This document shows, in pieces, positions 41,884 through 50,251 of a stretch of 64,000 nt of DNA. Where the stretch lies: the NCBI RefSeq assembly GCF_024397915.1, contig NZ_CP073347.1:4526001-4590000 (forward strand), given 5' to 3'. Each line of letters starts with the position of its first letter. Position 1 is the stretch's first letter. Source of the stretch: Marinobacterium rhizophilum (GTDB taxonomy: Bacteria > Pseudomonadota > Gammaproteobacteria > Pseudomonadales > Balneatricaceae). Both the position numbers and the translations under genes were made by a program. The notes beneath the pieces are model-generated. The model worked only from the letters and a program-made list of their open reading frames with translations, did not search any database and was not told where the DNA came from.

Positions 41884-43359
41884 ATGAATTCCCCCTGCGA
41901 ATTACAGGACCTGGCCGCGCTGTTGCGCTCGCGCATCGCGCTTGTCGCGATCAGCAGCCATGATGAAAAAGGCGTGCAGCAGCTGCTGTGCGAACTGGTG
42001 CGCCACGCCTCCAGGCCGCTGTTCAAGTGGAGCCTGACCGAGGGGCTGGCGCGCCTCGACACCCCCATGCCGGCGCAACGGCTGCATGCCCAGCCGGCAG
42101 ATGCGCTGGGACACATACGTGCGGTACAGGAGCCGGGTATCTACATGCTGGCCGACCTGCACCCCTTTCTTGATGATCCGCTGCATGTGCGCCTGCTCAA
42201 GGATATCGCCCTGGACGAGCGGCATACGCTGGTACTGGTAAGCCATGACGTGGACGTTCCGGCGGAGCTCGACAAGTTTTGCGCCCGGATACGGCTGGCG
42301 TTGCCCGATGCCGCAGAGCTTGAACAGATCGTGCGCGAGGAGGCGCGCCAGTGGAGCCAGCACAGCGGCGCCCAGGTAAAAACCAGTCCCCGGGCGCTGC
42401 AGCTGCTGGTGCGAAACCTGCAAGGGTTGCCACGCATCGATGTACGCCGCCTGGCTCGCAATGCCATGGCCGACGATGGCGCCATCACCGCCTCGGACCT
42501 GCCCGCGGTCACCGAGGCCAAGTACCGGTTGCTGGGCCGCAATGGCGTGCTGCAGTTTGAGTACGACAGTGTGCAGCCCGACCAGGTGGCGGGCTTTTCC
42601 CGCCTCAAGCAGTGGCTGGGCACAAGGCGGGCATTTTTCCTTGGCGAGGCTGATGCGCCGGGCGGTCAGCGTCCAAAGGGGGTGCTGCTGCTGGGGGTAC
42701 AGGGGTGTGGCAAGAGCCTGGCGGCCCGTTCGGTCGCGGGCAGCTGGGGCGTGCCGCTATTGCGCTTTGATGCCGGCGCCCTGTACGACAAGTATATCGG
42801 CGAGTCCGAACGCAACCTGCGCGAGGCGCTGGCCACCGCAGAGGTGATGGCGCCCTGTGTACTCTGGATTGATGAAATCGAGAAGGGCATGGCCACCGGG
42901 GAGGGCGACCAGGGTACCTCAAGGCGCATTCTGGGCACGTTGCTGACCTGGATGTCGGAGCAGCGCGCAGGGGTGTTTCTGGTCGCCACGGCCAACGATA
43001 TCCAGGTGCTGCCGCCTGAGCTGGTGCGCAAGGGCCGCTTTGACGAGGTGTTCTTTGTCGACTTGCCGGGGCCCGAGGCGCGGGCGCAAACCCTGTGCAT
43101 TCATCTTCGCCGCCACGGCGCACAGCCGGAGCAGTTTGATCTGGATGCGCTGGTGCAGCGCAGCGACGGCTTTTCCGGCGCCGAGATTGAACAGGCGGTG
43201 GTCTCGGCCTATTATGCCGCCCATGCGCGGGATCAGCCGCTGAATACCGCCCTGCTGCAGGACGAACTGGCCGCAACAAGGCCGCTATCGGTCCTGATGG
43301 CAGAACCGGTGGCGCAGTTGCGCCTCTGGGCCAGGAGTCGGGCGGTCCCCTGCGACTGA
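41884..43359 (+). CDS. AAA-family ATPase, Ycf46-like
   Basis: A 491-aa protein with an N-terminal domain like that of the chloroplast/cyanobacterial Ycf46 group (residues 1-220) and a C-terminal AAA module. The AAA module has Walker A 'GVQGCGKS' near residue 272, Walker B 'LWIDEIEKG' near 325, sensor 1 in 'VATAND' and an arginine finger in 'RKGRFDE'. Substrate and partner are unknown; relatives are often annotated as stress- or carbon-linked ATPases. GGAG nine bases before the ATG at 41884 supports this start over 41869. Confidence 0.88.
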   Translation: MNSPCELQDLAALLRSRIALVAISSHDEKGVQQLLCELVRHASRPLFKWSLTEGLARLDTPMPAQRLHAQPADALGHIRAVQEPGIYMLADLHPFLDDPLHVRLLKDIALDERHTLVLVSHDVDVPAELDKFCARIRLALPDAAELEQIVREEARQWSQHSGAQVKTSPRALQLLVRNLQGLPRIDVRRLARNAMADDGAITASDLPAVTEAKYRLLGRNGVLQFEYDSVQPDQVAGFSRLKQWLGTRRAFFLGEADAPGGQRPKGVLLLGVQGCGKSLAARSVAGSWGVPLLRFDAGALYDKYIGESERNLREALATAEVMAPCVLWIDEIEKGMATGEGDQGTSRRILGTLLTWMSEQRAGVFLVATANDIQVLPPELVRKGRFDEVFFVDLPGPEARAQTLCIHLRRHGAQPEQFDLDALVQRSDGFSGAEIEQAVVSAYYAAHARDQPLNTALLQDELAATRPLSVLMAEPVAQLRLWARSRAVPCD

Positions 43360-43434
43360 TTCGCTGTCCTGTTGTTGTCATGAACCAGATGCGGTTTTCA
43401 GGCCGCATTCAGGCCCACCCCGCGAGGATTCAGC

Positions 43435-43995
43435 ATGGGTTCACTCAAGCAAGGCCGCTGCCTGTGCGGCGCGGTGCGCTATCGGATAGAGGGTTCGTTC
43501 CGGCGCTTTATGCTCTGCCATTGCAGCCGCTGCCGCCATGCCACCGGTTCATCCCATGCCAGTAGGGCACCTTGATAAACCGTAACGAGCAGGCTTAGAG
43601 GCAAGGCGCACGGCGCGCAGGAACCGCAGTGTATGGGGTATACATGAGGATTCCGAGCACCGCGCAACGCAGCCTATGAGTCGCGCAGTAGGTATTTCGA
43701 GGTGCCCAGTAATCTGTTCTGCAAGCCGGAGCAGCTGCACTGGCTGGGCGGCGAAGACCGGGTGCAGCGATTCAGGCTGCAGGGTGCCGCACGCTTTGGC
43801 CGCAGCTTCTGCCGGGCCTGTGGCTCACCGGTGGCCCATGGCAGTGACGATGGCCGCTATGTACTGGTGCCGGCCGGTTCGCTGGATGATGCACCGGGGC
43901 TCCTGCCCCAGGCCCGTATTTTCTGCGCCAGCCGTGCGGACTGGGATGCCGGGATCACTGACGCGGTGCCGAGTTTCGACAGCTATCCCACCTGA
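43435..43995 (+). pseudogene. GFA-family (CENP-V/GFA fold) gene broken by a MITE
   Basis: The 5' part (ATG at 43435) encodes 'GRCLCGAVRYRIEG' and 'CHCSRCRHATGSSHAS', with the zinc cysteines of the glutathione-dependent formaldehyde-activating fold. The frame hits TGA at 43573 inside an inserted element. The 3' part (43708-43995) continues 'NLFCKPEQLHWL' and 'FCRACGSPVAH' to a normal end. Removing the element plus one AGTA copy (147 bases, 49 codons) joins the halves in frame and rebuilds a normal protein of about 137 aa. The insertion is therefore the only visible lesion. Confidence 0.88.
43565..43707. mobile_element. 143-bp MITE with inverted ends and AGTA target duplication
   Basis: The ends read GGGCACCTTGATAAACCGT (43565-43583) and, inverted, GGGCACCTCGAAATACCTAC (43707-43688), matching at about 14 of 19 positions. 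AGTA flanks both sides (43561-43564 and 43708-43711). It encodes no protein and is therefore non-autonomous. Its right end resembles the left end of the IS5-family relic at 13934 (16 of 20), suggesting that an IS5-type transposase mobilised it. Confidence 0.87.
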
Positions 43996-44092
43996 TCCCG
44001 GCACACTCGGGCGCTGGTGGTTATTTAACCCTGTCCGGGTAACCGGATGTTACTTCTGGGCGCCGCTATCGGGCGCAAGGCAAGGTTACAGC

Positions 44093-45127
44093 TTGAAGCA
44101 GCGCTTTCTGGAGTTCGATTACCTGCGGGGTATCGCCATCCTGGTGATTATCCTTGGCCACGCCGTGGTGAATGTGGACCGTACTCTGCCGATGGCGTTG
44201 CAGAACCTGTTCGCCGGCGGCACGGCGGTATTCGTGTTTATCTCGGGGTTCTTCTTTCACAGCGTGTTTTATCGCCGCTTTGAGTATGGCGATTTCATGC
44301 GCAAGAAAGTGCAGAACGTGCTCTATCCGTTTCTGGTCATTTCGCTGGTGGCCCTGCTGCCGATGATGCAGGTTTGGCTTGGCAAGCCGGGCATGACGCT
44401 GGCCAAGTTCGCAAAGAACATCTACTGGCAGGTCCACGACGGCTATGTGCTTTATCCGCACTGGTACATTCCCTTTGTCATGGCGCTGTTTGTGCTGTCG
44501 CCGCTGTACCTGCTGTATATCCGCGCCAGCCTGGCGGCCCGGTTGCTGCTGTTTGCCGAAGCCTGTGTTATTGCCATGCTGGTGCATCGGCCGCTGGGCA
44601 ACATGAACGTGCTGCAGTCGCTGGTCTATTTCACCCCCTACTATCTGGCGGGCATACTGTATTCAATGCATTTCGCCGTGCTGAACCGGCACCACCGGCT
44701 GCTGTTTGCACTGTCCCTGCTGGGTGTTTCGCTGTTTGTCGTCTTGCAGACGCTGGTGTTCCCGCATCTGGCCAACTACCACAAGGCGGCGCTGGTTTTT
44801 GATGGTGTCGATCTGATGTTCTGGCAGAAGCTGTTTTTGTGCCTCGTGCTGCTGGAGTTTGCCAGCTGGTTAACAACACGGCCGGAGAATCCGCTACTGC
44901 TGCAAATCTCTGCCGCCAGTTTCGCCCTGTTTTTCATCCATCCCATGGTGCTGACCCAGGTGCATAACTTGATGCTGCCGGTGCTCAAGGCCGTGCACCC
45001 CGGCGCGCTGGTAAACCTGATGGCGACCCTGCTGTCGCTGATTCTGGCGACAGCAGGCAGCTACGCCCTGGCCTGGCTGGTGCGGCGCACCTGGCCGCGC
45101 CACAGTCGCATGCTCATTGGCTGGTAG
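44093..45127 (+). CDS. Membrane-bound acyltransferase (acyltransferase 3 family)
   Basis: A 344-aa protein with about ten membrane helices. It opens with the family motif 'FLEFDYLRGIAILVIILGHA', whose Arg and His are catalytic or structural in OafA/WecH-type O-acyltransferases, and ends in a charged tail. It would acetylate a surface polysaccharide or glycan. The start is taken as TTG at 44093, with AAGG seven bases before it, because the motif normally lies within the first 20 residues. No ATG is available at a suitable position. It stands alone after the broken GFA gene. Confidence 0.82.
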   Translation: MKQRFLEFDYLRGIAILVIILGHAVVNVDRTLPMALQNLFAGGTAVFVFISGFFFHSVFYRRFEYGDFMRKKVQNVLYPFLVISLVALLPMMQVWLGKPGMTLAKFAKNIYWQVHDGYVLYPHWYIPFVMALFVLSPLYLLYIRASLAARLLLFAEACVIAMLVHRPLGNMNVLQSLVYFTPYYLAGILYSMHFAVLNRHHRLLFALSLLGVSLFVVLQTLVFPHLANYHKAALVFDGVDLMFWQKLFLCLVLLEFASWLTTRPENPLLLQISAASFALFFIHPMVLTQVHNLMLPVLKAVHPGALVNLMATLLSLILATAGSYALAWLVRRTWPRHSRMLIGW

Positions 45128-45136
45128 CGGGCAGGC

Positions 45137-45550
45137 CTATTCCACCTGAATCAGGATCTTTTGCGACACGACCGGGGGATTGTGGGGCACGTGCAGCATG
45201 TCACCGAGCAGCAGCTGCAGGCTGTGTTCACCGGGTTCCAGTGTGAGGTCCACCTCGGTCTGGCCGCCGCCAAAATGCTGCACCGTGCCATCCATCGGCA
45301 CGCCGGCGGGCGGCAGCTCGGCACGGTCAATCAGCAGATGGTGGTGGCCGGTGCCTTCCCTGTCGGTGCCGGCCGGCGCCACACCCATGCCGCTGAGACC
45401 AAAGCGTACCCTGAAGGTCCGGGGTACGGTTTCGCCGTGGGCGGGTGAAATGATGTAGGCCCTTGCGCCTGCGGGCGCGGCGGAGTCAGCGAGTGCCGGG
45501 GTCGCCGGTGTCGCCAGGGCGATACAGAGCAGTGTCAGTTTGAAATTCAT
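45137..45550 (-). CDS. DUF4399-family secreted protein
   Basis: A 137-aa exported protein with a signal peptide ending 'ALA' (about residue 21). It has DUF4399 features: 'YIISPAHGETVPRTFRVRFGL', 'GTGHHHLLID' near residue 65 and 'LEPGEHSLQLLLGD' near 100. The His triplet may bind metal. Function is unknown. GGAG lies eight bases before the ATG at 45550. It is convergent with the acyltransferase gene. Confidence 0.87.
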   Translation of the reverse strand: MNFKLTLLCIALATPATPALADSAAPAGARAYIISPAHGETVPRTFRVRFGLSGMGVAPAGTDREGTGHHHLLIDRAELPPAGVPMDGTVQHFGGGQTEVDLTLEPGEHSLQLLLGDMLHVPHNPPVVSQKILIQVE

Positions 45551-45809
45551 GCAGAGTCTCCATTTTCGGATCGGTACAGTGTTGGGGGCGCCGAGCATCG
45601 CGTGCCGACCCGGCTCAGTATGGTTCAGAGTCGTCCGCTCAGGGCAGGTTAAGGCTCGGCGATGCACATTGAGCGCACCTTTTGGGAACGGTGGATGGGA
45701 TTCGGGTTTATAGTGAACTTGTCCGGATTACCCGTTACCGGTGGGCGCCGACGCCGCCCAGGCTGCGTTTCGGGCTACGACTATTCAACGACATGGAGAG
45801 AAGATTGTT

Positions 45810-46247
45810 ATGAAACTGCCCTATTTGCTTTGTTCTGCGGTACTGCTGACCAGCGTAGCCCTGACCGGCTGCGGCAATGACGAGGCCGAAAAAAAGGCTG
45901 AAACCGAAACCATGGCGCCGGCGGCGGAAGAAACCCAGGCCGAACCCGCCATGACCGAGCAAGTCGAAGCGCAGATGGAAACCACGGCTGAAGCGGTTGA
46001 GGAAAACGCTGAGACCATGGTTGAACAGGGCAAGGATATGGCGGCTGATGCCGCCGACGCCGTGACCGAAACCGCTGCCGACATGGTGGAAGGTGCCAGT
46101 GATATGGCCTCCGATGTGGCAGCCGAAGCTTCCGCGATGGCTGACGAGGCTGCCAGTGCCGCCGATGCGGTCATGGATATGGCCAAGGACGCCATGACTA
46201 CCGAGCAGAACGCGCCGGTAGAGCCGGAAGAAAAAGCCGCTCAGTAA
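45810..46247 (+). CDS. Ala/Glu/Met-rich helical lipoprotein
   Basis: A 145-aa protein with a lipobox 'LTGC' (Cys near residue 21). The rest is nearly all Ala, Glu, Asp, Met and Thr in amphipathic helix-forming repeats of about 7-11 residues ('MAADAADAVTETAADMVEGA', 'MASDVAAEASAMADEA'). No globular domain is recognised. The pattern resembles coiled-coil envelope lipoproteins or hydration-protective (LEA-like) proteins. GGAGAG precedes the ATG. A strong hairpin follows, so it is a single-gene unit. Confidence 0.8.
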   Translation: MKLPYLLCSAVLLTSVALTGCGNDEAEKKAETETMAPAAEETQAEPAMTEQVEAQMETTAEAVEENAETMVEQGKDMAADAADAVTETAADMVEGASDMASDVAAEASAMADEAASAADAVMDMAKDAMTTEQNAPVEPEEKAAQ

Positions 46248-46266
46248 GGCGGTTGCTGCAATGCTC

Positions 46267-46298
46267 CCAAGCCCCGACCCTTGCCGGTCGGGGCTTGG
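46267..46298 (+). terminator. Perfect 13-bp hairpin after the Ala-rich lipoprotein gene
   Basis: 46267-46279 pairs perfectly with 46286-46298 around a 6-nt loop, 20 bases beyond the stop. No T-run follows, so it may stabilise the 3' end of an abundant message or act as a rho-assisted terminator. Confidence 0.65.
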
Positions 46299-46371
46299 GG
46301 CTGTCTGCAGCTATACCCGGGTGCTTGGGCGGTTGGCCGCAGCAGGTCAGCGCTCGGCTGGCTCCCGGCGA

Positions 46372-47832
46372 TCAGCCCCGCTGATAGACCCATTCCAGCA
46401 GTGCCTTCTCGAACGCCCGTACCGGGTGTTGCAATGGATCCCGCCAGGATGCCCGTCTGTCGGCATCGCTCAGGCTGATACCCGATACCATCAGCACAAA
46501 AAGATAACGCTGCCCCGAGGCCCCGGTGATATAGCCGGCCAGGTTGCTGGTGCCATTGAGCGTGCCACTCTTGGCGCGCACGTTGCCGCGCAGCGGCGGG
46601 TTGCGCAGGGTGCTGCGGTAGCGCAGGGTGCCGGACTCACCTGCCACCGCCAGGGTCTGGTAGCTTACAGCGGCCGGCGTGCGGGCAAGCTGGCGCAGCA
46701 CTGCTGCCAGTTGCGATGCCTGCAGCAGGTTGTCCCGCGACAGCCCCGAGCCGTCCGCCAGGGTTGCAGGTTCGAGCCGTTGTCCCAATAGGGTTTCCAG
46801 CTGTGTGGTCATGGCACGTACGCCATTACGAAAATTCCCGGCTCCGCCGTCCTGCTTCCCAAGGGTTTTCAGCAGGCTGTCGGCGATCAGGTTGTCCGAG
46901 TCCTGCAGCATTTCGCCCAGCAACTGTGACAGCGCAGCGGACTCAACCTGCATCACGGCCTGCCAGCCGGTACCGGCATTGCTGACGCCACGAACCTGCC
47001 CCTGCCACTGAATGCCCAGTTCCTGCAGCTGCCGTGCAATAACGTCACGGGTGAAGGCGACGGGGTCGTTGACGGCAAAATTCAGCGGCACGATCTTGCG
47101 ATTGTTGGCCACGCAGCCGTGCAGGCGATAGTGGTTGCCGGGGCCGGTATCGACTTCCAGCTCGCACAGGGTTTCGAGCTGCTGTTGCAGCGTGACGGTG
47201 ACGACCTCGTTGGTCACCTCCAGCGGCTGGTGGGGCGGTATGAAAAAACGCGCCACCGAGCCGGGTTCGCCCGGTGTCAGGCTGGCGGCCACGCAGTTAT
47301 CATCCAGTATCACCGCCGAGGCGGGGGCGCTGTAGCACACGCCCAGGTTGTTCCAGGGCCAGCCGTTGCCGCGGTCGTAGCCATCGAAGGCGGCGCTGTC
47401 CAGCAGCAGGTCACCGTTGATGCGGCTGATACCCTGCTGTTTGATCTGGTTCAGCAGCGCGTTCAGCTGGGCCCGGCTGAAGTCCGGTGCGCCGCTGAAT
47501 TCAAGTCGCCAGTCTCCCTGCCATTGGTTGCCCTGCTGCTGGCCACGGCGCCAGAGCCGTGTCTGGTAGCGGAAGTCCGCTCCCAGCTGCAGTTCGGCGG
47601 CATGGGCGGTCAGTAGTTTCAGGGTACTGGCCGGCGGCAGCAGCAGGTCCGACTGGTAATCGATATTGACGGTGCCGCCGGCATCCAGGGGCTCAACCCG
47701 CAGGCCAATCTGGCTGCCGGTGGGTGCCAGGTGCAGCAGTGTCTGCCAGCGCTCGGCGCTGACGTCGGCCTGTGCGACAGCTGTGATTAAGACAAGGCTT
47801 GCGCACAGTAACTGAGCAGGTCGAAGTTTCAT
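46372..47832 (-). CDS. dacB: D-alanyl-D-alanine carboxypeptidase/endopeptidase (PBP4, DacB)
   Basis: A 486-aa periplasmic class C penicillin-binding protein that trims or opens peptidoglycan cross-links. A signal peptide ends near 'AQA' (residue 23). Catalytic motifs are S-x-x-K in 'PPASTLKLL' near residue 72, S-x-N in 'QDSDNLIADSLL' near 310, and K-S/T-G in 'RAKSGTLNGTSNLAGYI' near 425. A long insertion between the first two motifs (residues about 100-270) is typical of PBP4. The start at 47832 gives the normal length and a correct signal. Confidence 0.93.
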   Translation of the reverse strand: MKLRPAQLLCASLVLITAVAQADVSAERWQTLLHLAPTGSQIGLRVEPLDAGGTVNIDYQSDLLLPPASTLKLLTAHAAELQLGADFRYQTRLWRRGQQQGNQWQGDWRLEFSGAPDFSRAQLNALLNQIKQQGISRINGDLLLDSAAFDGYDRGNGWPWNNLGVCYSAPASAVILDDNCVAASLTPGEPGSVARFFIPPHQPLEVTNEVVTVTLQQQLETLCELEVDTGPGNHYRLHGCVANNRKIVPLNFAVNDPVAFTRDVIARQLQELGIQWQGQVRGVSNAGTGWQAVMQVESAALSQLLGEMLQDSDNLIADSLLKTLGKQDGGAGNFRNGVRAMTTQLETLLGQRLEPATLADGSGLSRDNLLQASQLAAVLRQLARTPAAVSYQTLAVAGESGTLRYRSTLRNPPLRGNVRAKSGTLNGTSNLAGYITGASGQRYLFVLMVSGISLSDADRRASWRDPLQHPVRAFEKALLEWVYQRG

Positions 47833-47972
47833 GGGATCGGCAGGGTCCTTGGGCCAGGGGGAGCTGTGTTTGTCAGCGTGCAGGGGGAACAGTTCAGTGT
47901 ATTTAGCGGTGGCTGGCAAAACGCCGGCACAGGGCCGGCGTCGCAGCAGCACAGTCGTGGCGGGAGCCCGGA

Positions 47973-48167
47973 TCAGCTATCGATACTGTCCAGGCGAATG
48001 CCCAGCGCAGCTTCCAGGGCATCGAGCTTGCTCTTCATGATATCGATGGTATTGCTGCCATCGCTGAGCTCGGGTGACATGCGGATCATGTCCAGCGCTT
48101 CAACCAGAAAGGACGCCTCGTTCATCTTTGCCAGTTGCTCCGCTGTCCAGTGCTTGGTCTTGTACAT
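47973..48167 (-). CDS. Small hypothetical protein, 64 aa
   Basis: A short soluble acidic protein ('AEQLAKMNEASFLVEALDMI', 'DIMKSKLDALEAALGI') predicted to be two helices, possibly a small regulatory or adaptor protein. GAGG eight bases before the ATG at 48167 supports this start; longer readings upstream are not protein-like. It sits between dacB and a DMT transporter on the same strand. Confidence 0.6.
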   Translation of the reverse strand: MYKTKHWTAEQLAKMNEASFLVEALDMIRMSPELSDGSNTIDIMKSKLDALEAALGIRLDSIDS

Positions 48168-48264
48168 GGGGGGTGCCTCGCAGGAACAGACTCTACAGGT
48201 ATGGTTTAGGCGCCCGGCTTTTGCAAGAAGTTCCGGGCAAGCCTGAACTTCTTGCATGGTTGCC

Positions 48265-49161
48265 CTAAACGCTGCAGCGCTTGAGCTGTTGCAGCCAGCG
48301 CTGGCCAAAGCTGTTCACCAGCAGCCCCAGCATCACGAGCAGGATGCCGATGGCCTGTATGCCTGACAGGCCTTCGTCCAGCACCAGCCAGGCGCAGAGC
48401 AGCCCGACGATGGGCACCAGCAGCGTCAGCGGTGCGATACGCGACGCGGAGTGATGTCGCAGCAGCCAGCCCCAGGTACTGTAGCCGAAAAGGGTGGCAA
48501 CCAGTGCGAGATAGCTCAGTGAGGCCAGCGACTTGATGCCCATGCCGGCAAGGCTCGCCATGATCAGATCGGGGCCTTCCAGATAGTACGACATCAGCAT
48601 GAAGGGGAGCGGCGGGATCAGGGCACCCCAGATCACCAGGCTCACCAGGTTGACGGAACCCTGGCTGCCGATATGGCGGTTGATAATATTGCCTGCTCCC
48701 CAGCTGGCGGCCGCTGCCAGCGTAAGGCCGAACCCTGCCAGGGTCATGGTGGCGGGGTTCGCCTGGCTGGCCAGTACCGCCAGCCCGGCAGCGGCGATCA
48801 GCAGTGCCCAGAGTTGCTGGGGCTGCCAGCGCTCACCAAGGAACAGCAGCGCGAACACCAGGGTAAATATTGCCTGGGCCTGCAGCACCAGGGAGGCAAT
48901 GCCGGCGGGCATGCCCACATGCATGGCGCTGAACAGCAGGGCAAACTGGCCGAAGCTGATTGTGATGCCGTAGGCGAACAGCCAGCGAAACGGCAGGTCG
49001 GGCTTGCGGACAAACAGAACGGCCGGAAAGGCGACGCACATGAAGCGCAGCGCCCCCAGCAGCATGGGCGGAAGTTCGTCGAGCCCCCAGCGGATAAAAA
49101 CGAAATTGCAGCCCCAGGCCAGTATGACCAGCAGGGCAAGCGTCCATGCTTTTCTGTTCAT
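48265..49161 (-). CDS. DMT-family exporter (EamA/YdeD-like)
   Basis: A 298-aa protein with ten helices in two EamA halves ('LVILAWGCNFVFIRWGLDELPP' opening; 'GLTLAAAASWGAGNIINRH' near residue 150). The wording is close to the E. coli cysteine-pathway exporter EamA, so export of O-acetylserine or cysteine-type metabolites is possible, but the family is broad. It lies just after the 3' end of hypE on the same strand, 70 bases away. Confidence 0.88.
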   Translation of the reverse strand: MNRKAWTLALLVILAWGCNFVFIRWGLDELPPMLLGALRFMCVAFPAVLFVRKPDLPFRWLFAYGITISFGQFALLFSAMHVGMPAGIASLVLQAQAIFTLVFALLFLGERWQPQQLWALLIAAAGLAVLASQANPATMTLAGFGLTLAAAASWGAGNIINRHIGSQGSVNLVSLVIWGALIPPLPFMLMSYYLEGPDLIMASLAGMGIKSLASLSYLALVATLFGYSTWGWLLRHHSASRIAPLTLLVPIVGLLCAWLVLDEGLSGIQAIGILLVMLGLLVNSFGQRWLQQLKRCSV

Positions 49162-49231
49162 CGGTTGTCCAGGGTTACGCGAGAAAAGCGGATTGTAACG
49201 GCTTTAGACGGAGGAAGGGCGAGAAATAACG

Positions 49232-50251
49232 CTAGCAAATGCGGGGCAGCAGCTCGCCGGATACCGGTGGCAGCGCCCGTTCAATGCCATAGAGACCGTT
49301 GAGTATGACCGGTACATTGCGCTTTGGCGTCAGGCGGCCAATGATGGCGGCGCCCTGCCCCATGGGGTGGGCCTGCAGGCATTGCAGCAGATGCTCGGCG
49401 TGATCCGGCGCTACGACGGCCAGCAGGCGCCCCTCGCAGGCCAGCTGCAACGGATCCAGACCGAGCAGTTCGCACAGGCCCTGGACTGCGGGGCGAACAG
49501 GTACGGCGCTTTCGTCGATGACTGCGGTAGCGCCGGCGGCCTCGGCGAATTCGTGCAGCACGGCATTGAGCCCGCCCCGGGTCATGTCGCGCAAGGCGTG
49601 CAGACCGGCGTTGGGCAGCAGTGTCTGGATCAGCGGTGACAGGTTGGCACAGTCACTGCGAAGGTCGCCGGTGATGGCGAGCTCCTGGCGACTGGCCAGG
49701 ATTGCCGCACCGTGCTCGCCGATCGGGCCGCTGACAACCAGGCTGTCACCCGCTGCCAGGCGGTGCGTGCCGATATTGATGCCGGCGGGAATAATGCCCA
49801 GTCCGCTGGTATTGATAAAAAGACCGTCCGCCGCGCCCCGGGGCACCACCTTGGTGTCGCCGGTTACCACCTGTACACCGGCATCGCGTGCCGTTTTTGC
49901 CAGCGACAGGCAAAGGTCCCGAAGCAGCGCCACGGGCAGGCCTTCCTCGATAATCAGCCCGCAGCTGAGGTAGCGTGCCACGGCGCCGCCCACGGCCAGG
50001 TCATTGAGGGTACCCTGGACCGCGAGGGAGCCAATATCGCCGCCCGGAAATTGCAGCGGTGTGACGACGAAGCTATCGGTGGTGAACGCCAGCTGCTCAC
50101 CGGGTTGCAGTTCGAACGCCAGGCGTGCCTGATCCTCCTGCCGGGCCAGGATGGGGTTGGCGAACACCGGCCATATCAGCTCGCGCAGCAGGCGCTGCAT
50201 GGGTTCGCCGCCGCTGCCCTGGGCCAGGCTGATGCGTTCAGTGCGCGCCAT
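49232..50251 (-). CDS. hypE: [NiFe] hydrogenase maturation protein HypE
   Basis: A 339-aa PurM-like ATPase that dehydrates the HypF-made thiocarbamate on its own C-terminal cysteine to give the cyanide ligand. The protein ends 'PRIC', with the acceptor Cys at the very end as required. N-terminal 'AQGSGGEPMQRLL' and 'GDTKVVPRG' form the ATP site. The start overlaps hypD by 14 bases. It is the last gene of the hyp operon. Confidence 0.96.
   Translation of the reverse strand: MARTERISLAQGSGGEPMQRLLRELIWPVFANPILARQEDQARLAFELQPGEQLAFTTDSFVVTPLQFPGGDIGSLAVQGTLNDLAVGGAVARYLSCGLIIEEGLPVALLRDLCLSLAKTARDAGVQVVTGDTKVVPRGAADGLFINTSGLGIIPAGINIGTHRLAAGDSLVVSGPIGEHGAAILASRQELAITGDLRSDCANLSPLIQTLLPNAGLHALRDMTRGGLNAVLHEFAEAAGATAVIDESAVPVRPAVQGLCELLGLDPLQLACEGRLLAVVAPDHAEHLLQCLQAHPMGQGAAIIGRLTPKRNVPVILNGLYGIERALPPVSGELLPRIC

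Noticed and set aside
44000..44092. Upstream ATG-initiated extension of the acyltransferase frame back to 43676
   Set aside because: The extension runs through the GFA gene in another frame and moves the family's N-terminal motif to residue 145; the TTG at 44093 fits better.
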